Shown here: one piece after another, positions 24,574-35,883 of the stretch
Layout of the letters: the number at the start of each line of letters is the position of its first letter
Numbering within the stretch: the stretch's first letter is position 1
Assembly (NCBI GenBank): GCA_034509735.1
Contig: JACGWO010000006.1
Location: 263,001-327,000 of the forward strand
Length of the DNA stretch: 64,000 nucleotides
From: Sesamum alatum
Lineage: Eukaryota > Streptophyta > Magnoliopsida > Lamiales > Pedaliaceae
Direction of reading: 5' to 3'
Made by a program: the position numbers and the translations under genes
The notes under the pieces: generated by a model
Database searches by the model: none
Told to the model about the DNA's origin: nothing
What the model saw: the letters and a program-made list of their open reading frames with translations, nothing else

Positions 24574-24972
24574 CTAACGAATGATGCAATTAGGGATCCA
24601 AATTTTGCTTGTATTATGAGAATCTGTTGCTAACTTGATACATTTAGATGAAAACATATACTTGTATAATACAGCTGATAAATACTATAGAAATAAACCA
24701 CAAGTTCTACTGCAACTCCTCTGGTTTACTAATCTTTAAGCTTAGTAGATTGCCAAAGGTGACAGCTCTACTTTTTGATCACCTTTATGTTCTACAAGGT
24801 TTACGTCGACTCAACCTTGGGGTGTAGTAAAACATAATTACTTCAGTGGAAACACTAATCAAGACTTGATGAAATTAATATACATTTGTCAACTACGACT
24901 AGAAGAAGCAATTTTGATGCTTATCAAGTGCTTTTTGGCTCAAATAATCTGTAAGTCACATCTTAATATAGT
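24574..24972. other. intergenic between the DUF241 pseudogene and the NAC gene
   Basis: About 0.4 kb that should include the 3' UTR of the NAC gene (minus strand). Nothing else is recognised. Confidence 0.5.
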
Positions 24973-25936
24973 TCAGCGATTGAATTGGCACATTTGCAAG
25001 AAAGGGGTGAGATTCTCAAGTGTCCAGAAACAGTCTTGGTTCCAGTCAATGCTGATTTCAGGCACTTGGAGCTCTGCTAAATTCTCTATTCCGTTTGGTA
25101 ACACTAGGCCAGTGCAAGTCGACGTCCTCCTGTTACTGCTCGTCGATTTCACATCCTCAAAATGATCTGAGGACAAGGCGGGACTGAGGGACGATGTTAG
25201 TGGAGATGGAGAAGAGTATGTCTTGACTTCTTCCTCCATTGCAGCTCTCTGCTCCAACATCTTCAAGGAGGTTGCCTTCCTATATATTTTACAGAGTACT
25301 ATGTCCTGCATTATTTTACATGCAATCAGATCAGTCAGGCAAGCTGTAAGAGTAGACAGATTCAAGAAAAGAAGACTAGTATATCCAGCAGTAGTAGTAC
25401 TAGTAGTATAGAGTAAATACCTTGGGTGGGGAGGACGCATCGGGTAAGCGATACTCATTCATGATCCAATCAGTCCTTCTTCCACGTGGTGCTCTGCCCT
25501 CATAGAACACCAGTGTTTTCTTTAGCCCCAACATTTTCTTCGGGTCCGACATGCATACTACTTTCCTATCCGAGCCGGTTGCCTTCCAGAACCCATTTTG
25601 TGTAGTCCGATTAGGCCTCCCTCCACTTCCATGTTTCCTGTCCCTGGGTACAAAAAAGTACCACTCTCGCTCTCCAATTTTTGCCAGACCTGTTTCATTA
25701 GAAACCACAATTCAGTTATGTGAACCACCATATTATATAGTCAATGTCAGCAGCTTGGAAGAAATATTATTACCTGGCAAGTCCCTAGGATCATGATTGT
25801 AAATATTCAAGAAGCCGATAATATCTGCAGGTAATTTCTTTCCCAAGACCATGCTTTTGAGGTAAAAATTGAGAAGCTCTTCTTCAGTGGGGTGAAAGCG
25901 GAATCCTGGCAAGTCAAGCTCATGAGATTCGGCCAT
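24973..25936 (-). CDS. NAC domain transcription factor
   Basis: Three exons on the minus strand, 25936-25774, 25689-25421 and 25305-24973, give 254 residues. This is the classic NAC gene shape with two introns in the DNA-binding domain. Subdomains are readable in order: [19 protein letters not shown] (~9-26); B, around [55 protein letters not shown] then [35 protein letters not shown]. The C-terminal ~90 residues are Ser/Thr-rich with acidic patches and end in an aromatic/acidic stretch ([16 protein letters not shown]), as expected of a transactivation region. The closest groups I recall are NAC22/ANAC094-like factors, so no symbol is given. No transmembrane segment is seen, so it is not a membrane-tethered NAC. 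Confidence 0.94.
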
Positions 25937-27526
25937 GGAAGTGGAATACGTAGCGTAAGCGTACGTACAAGCTGTTTTGCTGTCTGAATTGTGAGTATTG
26001 GTATTAACTTAATGAGCACACAGTGATCAAAGGTGAAGTTAACTGCAAAGGCATATAAGTTATGTGAATAAGTGAGCATGTGGAGGGTGAATTTATATGC
26101 AAACGTACTTTGGTTTGTGTATGTCCAAGAACGGGAGAAGAAAATTTACAAGCCAAAGTTGGTGATGTGTTGAATTGAGTGGAATTAAGTCTTGTGAGTA
26201 TGATGGACAAAGACTTGTTGACAGTGTTGACCCCTTCCTCCTCCAATTTTCTTCATCATATTTGAAAAGCTGCAGTAAATGGCTTTTTTTATTTCCGAGT
26301 AATTTCAATCAAAGCGAATGTTGTACTGCTTAGTCATTCAATTTATCAAACATTTGATGAATGTCCGCTCCACTTTCTTCATTTCCTTATCTCAAACAAT
26401 ATTATTGGAATTGTATGTTAGTCGAGAATAAGTGGGCATGATTGACATTTAGAGAGTATCATCTCAAGCATTGACGCCATAAGTCAAGAATATGTAGTCT
26501 TAGTTGTACTAGTATAGGGATTGAACATAATGGTCCATTACTTGTGTGTGTTTGCATGCAAAGAAGTCAATCATATATAGTCTCTGTGTATTGTGGTAAT
26601 TGGCAGGGAAAGTCACAAGACTTTGGAAATTTCCAACACCATAAAAACGCGTGGTGCCCATCAATCACTATGATGATCATGATGATGATGATGATGATTC
26701 TTAGCATGTAAAAGGAATGGAAGCAACAGTCATTGACTTCCCAAGTTCCTCGGACCATAAAGGGATAAACCTGGGCTACTTGCACTTTCTATTCTTGTGG
26801 GCTTAAATGCCAAGAATACTATACTATTACCTATAAACCATATGGGCTTTGTTTAAATCTCATGATTCATACTTTATACCAACATGTGCAAGACAACAGG
26901 GGAGGCTACTGGCTACTGGCTACTGGCTACTGCTACTCCCTTTACATCATATGACCTAATTAACAACAAAAGTCATCCTTTCTTCTTCCAATCAAACTCA
27001 TACCTGAAAGCTACTACATACGTAACTCCTTATCCTAATTAAGCCCCTTTTACGTTGGTTATATTTCTCTTCAATAGTTTGTTCACCCATCATCATATGC
27101 TTTACTTTCCAACAACAATTTAATAACAAGGAGATGTAAATTGGACCGCCCTGTCACCATGATTATATGCAAATTGGAACAAAAGTACCTTTTCTGGGTC
27201 TGACCACAACAATGTTAATCTGTGGTTGTAAGAATAGGACCACAATGTTTTTCACACCAACTAGCAAGCAATGTGGAAGGTATGAATTGCTTTACCTAAA
27301 TACATTGCTCATTAGACATGTCTGTCAAATAAATGTCCCATGCATGCATGTATGAACCCCTTGATTTCAAGCATACTTTATACCTCAACTCAACTTCTGT
27401 CTCCACCTTCACTCATATAAATCCCACCCCAACAATTGCTTCATTCTCATCAACAAGTAAGTTTAATCCTAGCTCTTACACAATCTCTCAGTTTAATCAA
27501 TCTTGCCAATTTCCCTTGTCTTCAAG
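25937..27526. other. intergenic: divergent promoters of the NAC and first SAUR gene
   Basis: About 1.6 kb. It contains (GAT)n near 26673-26697, a GGCTACT minisatellite at ~26908-26937 and a CATCAT run near 27089. A TATAAATCCC motif near 27415 and a CA-rich leader precede the SAUR start. No gene recognised. Confidence 0.55.
26908..26937. repeat. short GGCTACT minisatellite
   Basis: Four contiguous 7-base units, GGCTACT, the last one imperfect. Confidence 0.8.
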
Positions 27527-27946
27527 ATGATCAGTGCCAAGAAACTCATCAAGTTGGCCAAGAAGTGGAGGAAATACACTGCCCTCCAACGCAGGCGAAT
27601 CTCATTTAACCATGATGGACGAGAGAGTTGCTGTACCAGCTTATCAGTGGTTGACAAGGGGCACTTTGCAGTCTATACTGCAGACCATAGGCGCTTTGTG
27701 CTTCCCTTAGCTTATCTTAACAATTCGTTGTTTAGACAGCTACTGAAGATGTCTGAAGAGGAGTATGGGCTGCCAAGCAATGGTCCTATTATATTACCAT
27801 GTGATTCGCTCTTTATGGACTATGCCATTTGCTTGATCCGACAGGGACGAGCTGGAGATTTCCAAGAGGATTTCCTTGTTAGAAGCCGATGCTCGTCATC
27901 ATGTTTAGTTGAAGGCCAAATGAAGCAACAGTTGCTTATATGTTAG
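27527..27946 (+). CDS. SAUR (small auxin-up RNA) protein, copy 1
   Basis: Intronless gene of 139 residues starting MISAKKLIKLAKKWRK. An in-frame ATG 24 bases upstream is less likely because the start chosen matches the second copy and the family. The SAUR domain is visible as KGHFAVYTADHRRFVLPLAY, FRQLLKMSEEEYGLPSNGPI and LPCDSLFMDYAICLI. The N-terminal basic segment and the C-terminal RSRCSSS motif put it with the Arabidopsis SAUR61-68/75 clade. SAURs inhibit PP2C-D phosphatases and so activate plasma-membrane H+-ATPases during cell expansion, and they are typically auxin-induced; no auxin-response element was verified here. A paralogue lies 1.4 kb downstream in the same orientation. Confidence 0.93.
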   Translation: MISAKKLIKLAKKWRKYTALQRRRISFNHDGRESCCTSLSVVDKGHFAVYTADHRRFVLPLAYLNNSLFRQLLKMSEEEYGLPSNGPIILPCDSLFMDYAICLIRQGRAGDFQEDFLVRSRCSSSCLVEGQMKQQLLIC

Positions 27947-29368
27947 CACATGAAAATTGAAACTACAGTTACACATTCCAAAGTCATGAGTGGTTTAAGC
28001 ATATGTAGCGAACCCCTGCTTTGAATCTCTAATTTTATGGTTGTTCATTTTGCAAATTGATGGAACACTGATATGCTACAATTTGTTCTTCTATTTTTCA
28101 CTCAAGTTAATAAAAAAAATCTGTTATTTTGACAACATTTCTTCTGTATGTGCTCTGATTTACACCTGTAAAAATTGTCTCTGGTAATATTGATCCTGTG
28201 ATATTTTTGTACTAGTTATCTCAAAATTGTTGAAAAGAGAGATAACATCTAAGAGATTTATGTTCATTTGCATTAGATAAACTAGAAAATTGAATTATGT
28301 TAAATTCGAAAGACATGAAAAATTTTCAGGTTAGTGGTGAAGTTTTTGAGTATTCAGAATTCAGATCAGGAAGGTTAAGTATAAAAATGAAGGTGTGACA
28401 TATAGGAACTTAAGTTTTATGAAAACCAGAGTCATTTTACCTCTTAGAGCATTCTTGTTTACATCACACTAGGTTTCTGATACAACCTTTTTGGTAGTGT
28501 GTGCTTCCAAACTGACTGCAAATCCAAATATGTGCCTGTCTTCCATGTTTCAGCTAGAATCTTGAATAAGAAACTGAAATCTGTCTGGGACAAGGTGAAA
28601 ATCCAAAAACTAGATGCAGTTTCTACCTCATTAGAAGGGCAGCAAACTTGAGCAGCTGATATTGCAGAAGCTGCCAAGTTCGATTATCTCTTTATAAACG
28701 ATATGTTCTGCCAACTTTTCAGAAATGAGAAACATTTAAAAGTTTCTCCGTTTCGTGGATAAAGTGGCAGGCAACCTAATAGGACCCCTTTTTGTTGTCT
28801 CACCAGACAACAGAATGGAAATGATTTATCCTTGTAACTATCACTAACCATCCAGGGGAGGGGGAGCCCACATATTCAGTATATCAGCCACAAATCCTGC
28901 CTGGTTCGGTTGCTCATCGGCATTCTGGAGTCCAACATGCCTCATCCTGCACCTCCCAAACTTCCCTTTTCATTCAATTTGAACACCAAATTCTACGGAT
29001 ATTAGCTCTGAATTGTCAATATATCCAGCTTTTTTGGAGTTGTGGCTCTCAGGAGTTCAGGCCTGCCAGCTGTTGGACCCTATTTGTAATCCACCAACTC
29101 AGCACAAGAGAAAGAATGCAAATAAAAGCCAAGCAAAATCAACCCAAGATCCCGACATAGCTACCCTCCAAATCCTCCTCTCTTCCTCAGCTTTCACATG
29201 GCCTTGCAAACCTGAATCCCACAATCTGAGAGTTACATTTAATGTATTGTCCATCACATTCCGATATATAAACCAAACCCCTTCACCAGTTTCTTCATCT
29301 CAACACAAACAACAATCACTTCAAGAAAACTTCTCCCCCCAAATTTTCGTTTCAGAAAATAGAGAATT
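27947..29368. other. intergenic between the two SAUR genes
   Basis: About 1.4 kb. Short open frames, for example on the minus strand at 28459-28677, show no recognisable domain. TATATAAACC near 29263 and a CA-rich leader before 29369 look like the promoter and 5' UTR of the second SAUR gene. Confidence 0.5.
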
Positions 29369-29815
29369 ATGATGATTAGTCCAAGGAAACTCATCAAGAT
29401 GGCAAGAAAATGGCAGAGGGTGGCAGCCCTCGGAAGGAAACGTCTATCTTTCCCAAGAAAAGTCGAGGAAGTTGGGACAAGTGACCAATTCTCAGAGCTG
29501 GCGGAGAAGGGCCATTTCATCGTGTACACAATTGATAAAGTGCGATTCGCCTTCCCCATAGCTTATATCAACATCTTAATTTTCAGGGAGCTATTCCAAC
29601 TGTCTGAAGAAGAATTTGGACTGCCAGGTGATGGACCAATCACATTGCCTTGTGATTCACAGTTCATGGTATATGTGAAGTCTTTGATGCAGAAGCAGGC
29701 AGCCAAAGATGTGGAGAAAGCTTTGCTCTTGTCAATTGCTGCATCTAGATGTTCATCATCTCACTATTCACATCAACAGCAAGCAATCCAGCACATGCCA
29801 CTATGTGGCTGCTGA
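29369..29815 (+). CDS. SAUR (small auxin-up RNA) protein, copy 2
   Basis: Intronless gene of 148 residues beginning MMISPRKLIKMARKWQRVAA; the second Met (29372) is an equally possible start. SAUR domain landmarks: KGHFIVYTIDKVRFAFPIAY, FRELFQLSEEEFGLPGDGPI, LPCDSQFMVYVKSLM, then a longer C-terminus with EKALLLSIAASRCSSSH. It belongs to the same SAUR61-68/75-like clade as the copy at 27527, so the pair looks like a tandem duplication. Predicted role is as for copy 1. A TATATAAACC motif lies ~105 bases upstream. Confidence 0.93.
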   Translation: MMISPRKLIKMARKWQRVAALGRKRLSFPRKVEEVGTSDQFSELAEKGHFIVYTIDKVRFAFPIAYINILIFRELFQLSEEEFGLPGDGPITLPCDSQFMVYVKSLMQKQAAKDVEKALLLSIAASRCSSSHYSHQQQAIQHMPLCGC

Positions 29816-30452
29816 GCTGAGATTATGTAAACCAAAGTTTTGTAAATTATTCTTCTTGCATTACTTACTTCCACGAATTGATACTCTTTATAGCCCACAT
29901 TTGTACAACCACACGTTTTACGGTTTTTGTTCTTATCCAAATTTACCATGCGCCGAAACCATTGCCTTCGTGTGGGATGGTCATACCAGAATCCAAAGGC
30001 CCCTAAAAAGAGCCCAAACAAGTAGAGAGGCTAAGTGCAAGCCGTTTAAGTCCCATTATCCTGGGAGTACTACTGGGCCGAACTTCAGTTAGGCAATACA
30101 GGGAGAATTCCTGTTAAGTCACTCCAATCTTGTCCAACAGTTCCTTAGAATGCAAAATGATTCGTATCATGTATGCTAAGAGTGAATTGAACATGATTTA
30201 CCAGCTATAACTAACTTATATTTGTTGAAATTCACATCCACTGAACTGCATATGTAATAGTGCACAAAATCAATACCAATATCAAGTCCACTGAAATTTT
30301 TACAAGAATCAGCTGTGTGATAGAAGATGCACTCACTATAACTCACAAATACTTGTCCCCATAAATTGTTTTCCTCATTAGATTATAAAATGACAAAATT
30401 CTACATTAGGTAAATGAGTAATAAGGAAAAGCAATGAAGAGACGAGCGTTAA
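29816..30452. other. intergenic, 3' UTRs of SAUR copy 2 and the LEA_2 gene
   Basis: About 0.6 kb between convergent genes. No gene, RNA or repeat was recognised. Confidence 0.55.
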
Positions 30453-32600
30453 CTAACGATAAACACAAGATTCAGATTTGGTCAAATTAAGAGGCTTGCC
30501 CAGATGGTTACCTCTCAAGGCAACTTCACATAAGATACTCTTGTAGAACTTTGTCTTTACCAGCCTCCCCAAAATGTAGGCCCTTGACCTCATTACAAAT
30601 GTCAGATTTAGTGGCACAGACACACTTTGGACATGACCTTCAGCATCACTAAGCACTGGAATTCCACCGTAAAGTGGCACCTGGTGCCCCTGAACTACTA
30701 CCATCACTTTACTCCAAGTCCTCCTCGGCTGATAGAACTTTTTCATCTGCTCCACTCATCATATAAAGTAATAGCGGACGCAAAATTAGAGCAACAGAAG
30801 CAAAAGTATAGAACGGGGAGGCAAGAAAAATAAGAAGACAAACAGAGCAAAAAAAATAAAATTATGCTAATGATCAGAAGATACTTGTCCTTAGCTAGGC
30901 TAAGTGCTAATGGTGCAAGACAAAATGGACTAGGGATCAAACTGCAGATTACTGTGTTAGAAAATTGTAGTGCTAGTTGATCTTGGTAAAACATGGAACT
31001 ATGAGTACACAATTGTTTAATTCCAACATCAAGATAATTGATCTTGGAAAAACATGGAACTATGAGTAGTTGTCAAACACAATTGTTTAATTCCAACATC
31101 AAGATAATTGATCTTGGAAAAACATGGAAGTATCCCATATGTCACTCACTAGTTGCACATGCACAACTCCATAAAGATACTTATCTACCCTCAAAAAGAG
31201 AAGAAAGAAAAGAAGAGGGCAACTTTACTCCAGTAATTATACTTAATAATTCAAGTGGGAAATAAGACTTACATGGCCAGAGGCAACTTTGAGGTCAAAA
31301 TAGTGAAGCTCAAGGGGAGTTGATGTCACGTGGACGCCAAAGTAGGTGCCTGGATTCTTGTAGAAAATCCTGACCGTTGAATTCAATGTCAACATATCTG
31401 TTGGCACCCCGGTACCATCCATCCCCGCTTGGACATTGAAATTCTCAAAAGAGATGTTCTGCACAAACCACATTAAAGTAGTCATTTTCTGAATTTAGGT
31501 AGCTAAACTGCAGACTGACAAAAGTTCCTTTGCAGCTCATGAACTTATTGCAACAGGGCCCTAAAGGAAGGAATTCTACCACCATCCTCACATGACTTCA
31601 TTACTACATATAATTAAGACTAAACATCTGCCCCGACCCCTTCACATGATGGCCGAGTCAAGGTACCCAACGCCTGGTTCACTCAGGTTCTTATGACATT
31701 GACTCATTCAGTAGTGGATAAACAAATGTAAAACGAGAAAATTCGTAAAGAAACATTCACTGACGGAGCTATTAAAGTAGTTTTTAGCTCCCATAGTAAA
31801 GATTTTTCCTTTCTCAGGCAATAGAACAGAATTTCCATGAATTCGAAGACAGCTCATGAATCTTTCAGGAATTTATCCTTGGAACGAGGACGATGGGAGT
31901 CGCCTCGTAACAGGGGCCGAAAAAAACTCTCCCATCCGAATGTCCCTGAACTGATGGTTTATGATTCTTGTAGAGTACCGCGGGAGGTACGGAAAAATCC
32001 AAACTTGACTCACCTGTTGCAATTATTTCGAGCTTCTAACTCCAGATTGCTCATGCATTTATGATTTTAAACAAGAAGGAAAAGGAAAGCCTCAAAATAA
32101 AAACTTGGACTCACCATGACGATTATCCTGGGTTTATAAGCCAAACTCGCAGCCCAAAGAATCAAAGAAAATATAGTGAAAAGCACCAGAAACGAGAACA
32201 AGAAGCATGCCACATAAAACCTGACTTGCCCACTGTCCTTCCCCTCATCATCCCCCTCACTCTCGCCATCCTCCTCTACTTCACTTCCAACCTCATCGTA
32301 TTTTCTCTGCATCCGCCTCCAACCGCTGCCCGAGTTTCGCGGATTTTTCAAGGAAGCGGAAAATCTTGAAGTGGAGGATTCACGCGAGTGGTGAATGGGC
32401 GAGCAGTGGTAGTGGAAATGGTGGGTGGGTGTACCGAACGGACTCGAGCCATACGACATTTTCTCAAGATCGTGTTGTGAGAGTGATGGGCTTTGCACGT
32501 AATACAACGGGCGGCGTGGAGAGCGCGGCGGCGTTGAGGCCTCGATGCTGGTTACTTCTGAGTCGGATTTGACATGCATTGCAACACCCATTTTCTTCAT
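30453..32600 (-). CDS. LEA_2 / NDR1-HIN1-like (hydroxyproline-rich glycoprotein family) membrane protein
   Basis: Three exons on the minus strand, 32600-32115, 31458-31273 and 30746-30453, give up to 321 residues. The N-terminus holds three Mets; translation may begin at MHVKSDSEVTSIEAS (32579), the form usual in relatives. Next come SPRRPLYYVQSPS, a Ser/His-rich stretch, a cluster of acidic residues (~102-121), one strong transmembrane helix (~127-154, FYVACFLFSFLVLFTIFSLI) and then a C-terminal LEA_2 beta-fold starting NISFENFNVQ. It includes LNSTVRIFYKNPGTYFGVHV and several N-glycosylation sequons (for example LNLTF). This is a type II-like topology with the LEA_2 domain on the far side of the membrane. 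Relatives include NDR1/HIN1-like proteins, but the role of this subgroup is unknown to me. The exon 3 acceptor is a GAGCAG doublet, so Gln may be added before MKKFYQ. Confidence 0.9.
30977..31131. repeat. 61-70 bp tandem duplication inside LEA_2 intron 2
   Basis: The phrase TTGATCTTGGNAAAACATGG occurs at 30977, 31038 and 31108. It is separated by near-identical ACAATTGTTTAATTCCAACA blocks, and the second unit carries a 10-base insertion (GTTGTCAAAC region). About two and a half units. Confidence 0.9.
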
Positions 32601-33975
32601 GAACCTTTTTCGGAAGAATTAGAAAGGCGTAAAGCAGTCAACTTTGTAACATGTACGTTTATTATGAGAAGGAGAGAAGCAGGGAATGGGGTTTAATGCA
32701 AAAGTGGAAGGTTTTGAAACAAAAATTAATAGTGATAGTGGGGACTTTAATGAATTTCTATTTTGGAGGGATTTGTTTATGCGATTTTGTTTTGTGGATT
32801 CCGAGGTTAATGGGCATTTTGTTCGCGGAATCTACGGTTTAGTAATTTGTTCATGTCTAGTTTCTTTCGGTATGGGCCTCTCCTCAAGTGTCTGTCAGTA
32901 ATCACGAGAGGCCCAAAAGAGGGGTGCGAGTCTGAGTCTGAGTCTGAGCAGTAGATTGTTGAAGTTGAAAGAAGCTACGACGAGGACGAGAAAACAACAT
33001 TATGACTGTCTGAAAACACATAATTTCCTTTCAAGAAAACACATAATTTTGATCACTTGTTTGGTGAATGTTGACAAAACAAGTAGAATATCATATCCCT
33101 CATTCTACTATTTTTAACGATTGAAAGTTCATCGTCACTCTCTTCTTTTTTCTTTTTCTGGTAATTAATTGAAATTGAATTGATGATCATTGATTGATCA
33201 GTCTCAATCATGCTTCAAAAAGGATGGTTTTTAAGTTTGTTAGGTGACAGTGAAGGAGCTCAAGTTGTACCTCTGAAGAATATCCTTCAGCAGCCCAGCT
33301 TCTGGAAAAATCCCTCGTCATTACACTAAAATTCTGCGGGGGATCGTTCTTGTTTCCAACGTAAGCAACTCGTATCTTGTGTTACATTTCCTCAAAGATT
33401 CACAGATGGATATTCCAAGGCCGTCAAGGAATTTACGTTTTCGTGTTTTCTAAATATCCCTGTCACGGATTCAGCTACTACTTGTACCTTGTTTCATCAA
33501 TTTTGTCCTTGTCCAATGTCTATATCATGGGATGGCACTTAGTAGAATCCTGTATTCTGTCTTCTACTTCTCATCTTATTTCGGAGCGCCCTTGTTACAA
33601 GGTTCTGATTCAACTAAATAATTGGTTAAGATCTAACAGGTTGCATTTTATTGACACATAAAGTAATCATGTCAATCGTTCTTAGAAGTTACCAAAGACT
33701 CGCAGTAAACACATGTTCAGTACGTAAATGGTTTTGTAATGCAGACAGTGATGCGGAGACAGGAATATAGGATCAGCTCAAGTTGGAAATGGCGAATTCT
33801 TAGTTTTTGTAAAATATCAAAACGCTTTCCTGTTATCATTACCTTGTTTAACTTTTTACGAAAAATAAAGTTCAAGAACGCCTATAAATTCTCAGATCAG
33901 TTAGTAACACTAACACAGACACAGCTCTAAAAGAAAGAAAGCAGAAATATTCAGTGTAACCAACCTGGTTTTGCT
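32601..33975. other. intergenic: divergent promoters of the LEA_2 and GDSL genes
   Basis: About 1.4 kb. It contains a short GAGTCT repeat near 32931-32946 and otherwise unremarkable sequence. CCTATAAATTC near 33881 followed by a CA-rich leader is a plausible TATA box for the GDSL gene. No gene recognised. Confidence 0.55.
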
Positions 33976-35537
33976 ATGGCTACTACATGCAATATTCCTT
34001 CATTTCTCTGTCTAATATTTGTTTTCATGGCCAATTTCATCCCTCTTTTGGCTGACGATGCGACCCCAGTCATTTTTGTACTTGGGGATTCCACAGCAGA
34101 TGTTGGAACTAATAATTTTCTGCATCATAGCAAGGCTAGAGCCAATTTCCCCCATAATGGCATCGACTTCCCTAAATCACGCGCAACCGGGAGGTTCAGC
34201 AATGGTTTCAACACTGCTGATTTGCTCGGTATTTAGAACATTAACTCTTTTAAATTAGTACATCTTCACAATACTCTCGGTTTAAACACACAAAAAAAGG
34301 TCAATCTGCTAACATGCATATGCCATGTTATGTTGATAACTTGTCAGCCAAACGTTTCGGGCTCAAGAGAAGCCCACCGCCCTTTCTGTTTCTGCGTACG
34401 CTTAAACGTCATTGCAAAAAGCATCTGCTCAGAGGTGTAAACTTTGCATCAGGGGGCTCTGGACTTCTAGATATAACTGGTTCCAAACAGGTGATCAGCC
34501 CCTCGTCTCAATCAACAGCCCACCTACTGATTATTTGTATCACCCTCTAAAACTATTGTCTTCATGTCCGTTTCCATTGCATTGCCAACAGACGGTTGTC
34601 CCGTTATCAGAGCAGATCACTCAGTTTGCTTCAGTATGCGATGATTTCACTGCTACAATAGGTCCAGCTGCAACTGAAGCGATGCTCTCCAAGTCATTGT
34701 TCTTCATCAGTATAGGGAGCAATGACATTTTTGGCTATTTCAAGACCAAACATAGAATGCCTGAAGACAAGTTCCTTTCCCTTCTCATATCAGCATACTC
34801 CAAGCACATTACAGTAAGAGCTGTCTTCTCCCTATCAAATGCATCCCACTTCTCAGTTACAAAGACACACACATATACACGCCCCTTAAACTAATTTCGT
34901 GTTGCCATGGTACTAGACCTTGTATGAGCTTGGAGCGAGAAAATTTGGCATCATAAGCGTGCCGTCAGTGGGTTGCTGTCCAGCCCAAAGACTTGTACAA
35001 AAGCATTTCAATGGTACCAATGGTTGCTTCGGTGCCATAAATGACTTTGCTGAGGCATTCCACTCAGCCCTCGGCACCCTTTTACTTAACATCAGCTCAC
35101 AGCTCCCAGGAATGAAGTACTCGCTCGGAAATGCATTCAGAATGACACTTGATATCATAGCTAATCCAGAACTATTCAGTAAGAAATGCTACATATAATT
35201 TTAGTGAATTGCACTTTTCTGACTACATAAGAAGGAAGGAGTGGGAGTGGGAGTAGGAGTAGGAGTAGTTCTTGTTACTAAACTAATCTTTTGGTTTCTG
35301 TAAATTGTGTTAGAATTTAAGAATGTGAGGGCTGCATGCTGCGGACATGGGACCTTAAACGCGCAAGGCCTTTGTAATTCAACAGCATCACTTTGTCCAG
35401 ACCGCCGCAAGTATTTGTTCTGGGATATGGTCCACCCGACACAGAAAGCGTCCGATCTGGCAGCTCAAACGCTCTTTAACGGTTCACAGAATTACGTATC
35501 ACCAATTAACTTTGCTCAACTGGCAAAGGACAATTAG
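33976..35537 (+). CDS. GDSL esterase/lipase
   Basis: Five exons, 33976-34228, 34348-34490, 34592-34813, 34917-35178 and 35314-35537, give 367 residues, the usual GDSL length. The first ~26 residues (LCLIFVFMANFIPLLA) are a signal peptide for secretion. SGNH blocks are all present: block I FVLGDSTADVG with nucleophile Ser39, the GRFSNG motif, block II Gly in NFASGGSGLLD, block III IGSNDIFG with Asn176, and block V DMVHPT with Asp331/His334 of the catalytic triad. The enzyme should hydrolyse ester or acyl bonds outside the cell or in the wall; substrates of plant GDSL enzymes cannot be read from sequence. Exon 2 joins through a phase-1 intron (ADLL/AKRFGLKRSPPPF). Convergent with the GT47 gene. 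Confidence 0.93.
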
Positions 35538-35883
35538 CATCAACTTACAATCAAAAGACATGTGTTTGATGTGAGGCTATGTATTTAAATAAGCGCAGAA
35601 ATCATGGTTAATGATGATAACCACATTCCTGCAAATTGGTCTGAAATTTGCAGTGTCCGTGTAATGTTTGGCTCTTGGGCTTTTGCAGACAAAACATGCT
35701 CTGATCCCACAAATAAACAGTACAATGATATCAAACTTATCAGTCATTATTATATTCACATGTTCGATTATGCTTTCAAAACCAGAATTTATTCAAAGAA
35801 TGATCATAAACAAACTACGATTGTTATTAACGACAAATACAGTTTTCTATTAGTTACCTTTACTATTTGAGTTATATTCCCAT
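35538..35883. other. intergenic, 3' UTRs of the convergent GDSL and GT47 genes
   Basis: About 350 bases, AT-rich. Nothing recognised beyond the expected 3' ends. Confidence 0.5.

Noticed and set aside
28459..28677. 72-residue minus-strand frame between the SAUR genes
   Set aside because: No recognisable domain, no splice partners, ordinary composition.
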